From assembly GCA_963555705.1 (NCBI GenBank), contig OY743169.1:6758014-6822013 (forward strand): DNA of 64,000 bases, in the 5' to 3' direction. Positions 62,901-64,000 of the stretch are shown here, one piece after another (positions within the stretch are counted from its first letter, which is position 1; every line of letters starts with the position of its first letter). Under the pieces are notes generated by a model. That model did not search any database. It was not told the DNA's origin and was given only the letters and a program-made list of their open reading frames with translations. The translations under genes were made by a program, and so were the position numbers. Source of the stretch: Ligustrum vulgare. Taxonomy: Eukaryota; Streptophyta; Magnoliopsida; Lamiales; Oleaceae.

Positions 62901-64000
62901 CCCGGGACATACCTGACATTCAGAAGAGATCTGATCATGCCATCATGCATCCTAATAGCAATATCACCAACTCCTTCCACAGTCTGTGTATAGTTGTCCC
63001 CCAAGTACACTTTCCTAGGCTTAACTTCTCTATAGTTATAAAACCAAGATTTAACAGGACTCATATGGACAGTGGCACCCGAGTCTAAAACCCACTCACT
63101 GTCAAAATCAATTTCAGACACATTCATCGCTTGTGGTCTATAAAGGGTATTGTCGACATTATCATCATCAAATGTCACAGTCATCATATGAAGACTATCA
63201 AAAGCATCACCTACAGCAACTAGGTTCTGATCATCACTCTGCTGAGGTCTATGTTTCTTCTTAAAGTCATCACAGTCTCTTTTGAAATGTCCAATTTTAC
63301 CACAATAGTAGCATTTCTTAACACTCTTATCCCGAGACTTGGACCTACCCTTCGATTTTCCTCTACCCTTCTTCGTTTGGAAGTGGTTTTCTCTCGACTC
63401 TCTCGACTCATTTCTCCCTCTAAAACCACTAAACAAACTCTCTTCCCTCGAGCTGCTACCCCTTGACTCCCTCTTCATCTCGAGCTCCCTAGCCCTTAAA
63501 GCCTCAACTACAATATCTAAGGTCACAGTGTCCCTAGCATATGTGATAGCATTCCTAACATCTCTATAAGATTCAGGCATGGCATTTAGCATAATAGCAG
63601 CGAGATATTCATCATCAAATTTCTTTCCATTGTGGGTCAAACACTTGACAAGACTGTTAAACTCACTCAAATTAAATTCAAGATCCTTTCTTTGATCCAA
63701 TTTATAGTTGAAAAGTTTTTGAATTAAGTGAATCTTCTTCGTTAAAGATTTTGTCAAAAAAAGTTTGTCAAGTGCTTCCCACAAATCTTTAGCAGTCGTA
63801 TGCTTTTCAACTTGTCCCACTATATCATCAGATAAATGCAATATTATACAACTATGTGCAATTTCATTCATCTCAGCAATTTCATCAGGTTTATCTAACA
63901 ATGCTTTTGAATAAGTACTAGGGTCCTCAAGTGCTTTAGAAACTCTTTGTTGAATTAAAATAGCCTTCATTTTTTGCTTCCAAATGGAATAATCTCCCTT
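59930..64000 (-). CDS. Ty1/copia gag-pol polyprotein, intact frame, N-terminus beyond window
   Basis: One uninterrupted frame of at least 1346 codons, still open at the window edge (KGDYSIWKQKMKAI). Order, numbered from the Met at 63970: gag (1-219), zinc knuckle CYYCGKIGHFKRDC (220-233), aspartic protease with DSGAT (296-300), integrase with the HHCC front (HKRMGH ... CETCVLGKSH) and a complete DDE core (HADLWGP, RTDNGLEF, QQNGVAERMNRTL), RT with YVDDMLLAS, and RNase H with GYVDSDFAGD and STEAEY. It ends TAG at 59930. All catalytic residues I can check are present, unlike the other three LTR elements here. It copies and integrates its own RNA in virus-like particles. The element may be young or active. 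Confidence 0.95.
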   Translation of the reverse strand, partial: KGDYSIWKQKMKAILIQQRVSKALEDPSTYSKALLDKPDEIAEMNEIAHSCIILHLSDDIVGQVEKHTTAKDLWEALDKLFLTKSLTKKIHLIQKLFNYKLDQRKDLEFNLSEFNSLVKCLTHNGKKFDDEYLAAIMLNAMPESYRDVRNAITYARDTVTLDIVVEALRARELEMKRESRGSSSREESLFSGFRGRNESRESRENHFQTKKGRGKSKGRSKSRDKSVKKCYYCGKIGHFKRDCDDFKKKHRPQQSDDQNLVAVGDAFDSLHMMTVTFDDDNVDNTLYRPQAMNVSEIDFDSEWVLDSGATVHMSPVKSWFYNYREVKPRKVYLGDNYTQTVEGVGDIAIRMHDGMIRSLLNVRYVPGLARNLISLGILEDEGYEYRSHFGTMKVSKGSLVVMKGPKRNGLYILEGKALKAYESALSTTYEDRSDLWHKRMGHIGNKGLKCLSDQSLLGKDSVIPLSFCETCVLGKSHRVSFGIGEHNTNRPLEYIHADLWGPEKHPTNGGSRFFLSIVDDYSRKVWVYPLKSKSDTFGKFKSWIALVEKQMGKSVRTLRTDNGLEFCNFEFDTFCKDRGIRRHRTVRSTPQQNGVAERMNRTLMNKVRCMLISSGLAKGFWGEAVCTAAYLINRSPSSTVDFKTSQELWTGKPPDLSHLRVFGCAAYAHQVEGKLDPKATKCVMLGYPEGVKGYRLWVLDGKGMKVINSRDVKFNELDMPCLKTINRQTEKGESCTEKKIDFEVKRLGEDNPEGSETQPQVEAEQEVMVEQPELEIPEIPETEVPDQETSAGTNLENYQLVRDRERRQVRPNMKYVSSNLIDYVLVSGETLDSVEPASFEEAINCEKSENWKKAMKEEIQSLKQNETWKLVEKPRNQKVVHCKWIYKLKEGVEANDPLRYKARLVAKGFTQREGIDYNEVFSPVIKYKTIRLVLALVVQYDWELEQLDVKTAFLHGELDEVIYMTQPQGFEVKGKSELVCLLRKSLYGLKQSPRQWYKKFDAYMFKIGFKRSEYDACLYYNNCKIGCEVYLLLYVDDMLLASSSKAEIVKMKNLLKSEFDMKDLGEARKILGMVIKRNRADNRLTINQESYLDKVITKFGMKLAKSVNIPLAAHINLSSAQCPKNEVEKQEMSNVPYANAIGSVMYSMITTRPDLAYAVSLLSRFMSNPGKPHWAALKWLLRYLAGTLKRGLVFERRSDKLELKGYVDSDFAGDKDQRKSTTSYFFCLGDNCITWKSQLQSIVTLSSTEAEYVALTEVVKECMWLKGLLCELNFLNETAMIFTDSQSALMLCKNPVYHERSKHIEVKYHFIREKLASGEFTLLKIATDDNPADVGTKVLAAGKFNKCLSILAIDNG

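Noticed and set aside
62172..63569. Plus-strand frames of 70-90 codons near the right end
   Set aside because: All are antisense to the intact copia polyprotein.

Overview
The window is nuclear DNA of a flowering plant, most likely a eudicot. It has two intact multi-exon plant genes with GT-AG introns and a strongly AT-rich intergenic background. Nearly everything else is plant-type transposable elements: Ty1/copia and Ty3/gypsy LTR elements with tRNA-Met-type primer sites, L1-like LINE, hAT, Stowaway and Helitron. The species cannot be fixed from sequence alone.

Two host genes can be rebuilt exon by exon with an open frame throughout. (1) On the minus strand, 14637 to 6288, nine exons encode a 251-residue SAWADEE-homeodomain protein of the SHH1/DTF1 type. 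In Arabidopsis this protein reads H3K9 methylation and recruits Pol IV for RNA-directed DNA methylation. Its large introns hold an L1-type LINE 3' fragment, a complete hAT-like element with an 8-bp target duplication, a 284-bp tandem duplication and a small MITE. (2) On the plus strand, 43245 to 49114, nineteen exons encode a 590-residue NADP-dependent malic enzyme. The frame stays open for a further 80 codons upstream of the usual start. Its introns carry several MITEs and a promoter-bearing LTR-like segment with a near-perfect 201-bp duplication. A third possible gene, on the plus strand at about 59159-59498, appears to be cut inside an exon by the LTR of a copia element.

Layout: 1-4697, partial Ty3/gypsy element of the Tat type (minus strand, decayed); 4698-6287, intergenic with a MITE; 6288-14637, SHH gene; 15100-18250, MITEs, repeat family copy A and a hAT-like relic; 18250-26511, mostly AT-rich non-genic DNA with a Helitron-like 3' terminus and tandem duplications; 26512-32954, complete but coding-dead copia element with 5-bp target duplication; 33060-34590, inverted copy B of the repeat family; 35809-40997, three non-autonomous Helitrons of about 1.45 kb with a partial copy; 41196-42517, hAT-like and Stowaway elements; 43245-49114, NADP-malic enzyme; 49428-58595, decayed copia element (minus strand) with at least four younger insertions nested in it; 59159-59498, broken unknown gene; 59499 to window end, copia element with an intact polyprotein frame (minus strand).

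I found no CRISPR array, operon, rRNA or tRNA gene, and no evidence of a novel multi-gene system. The most notable items are a transposon-silencing gene loaded with transposons, the GGTCAC repeat family present as an inverted pair, a recently amplified copia copy that cannot code, four nested insertions with readable target-site duplications, and the possible N-terminal extension of the malic enzyme.
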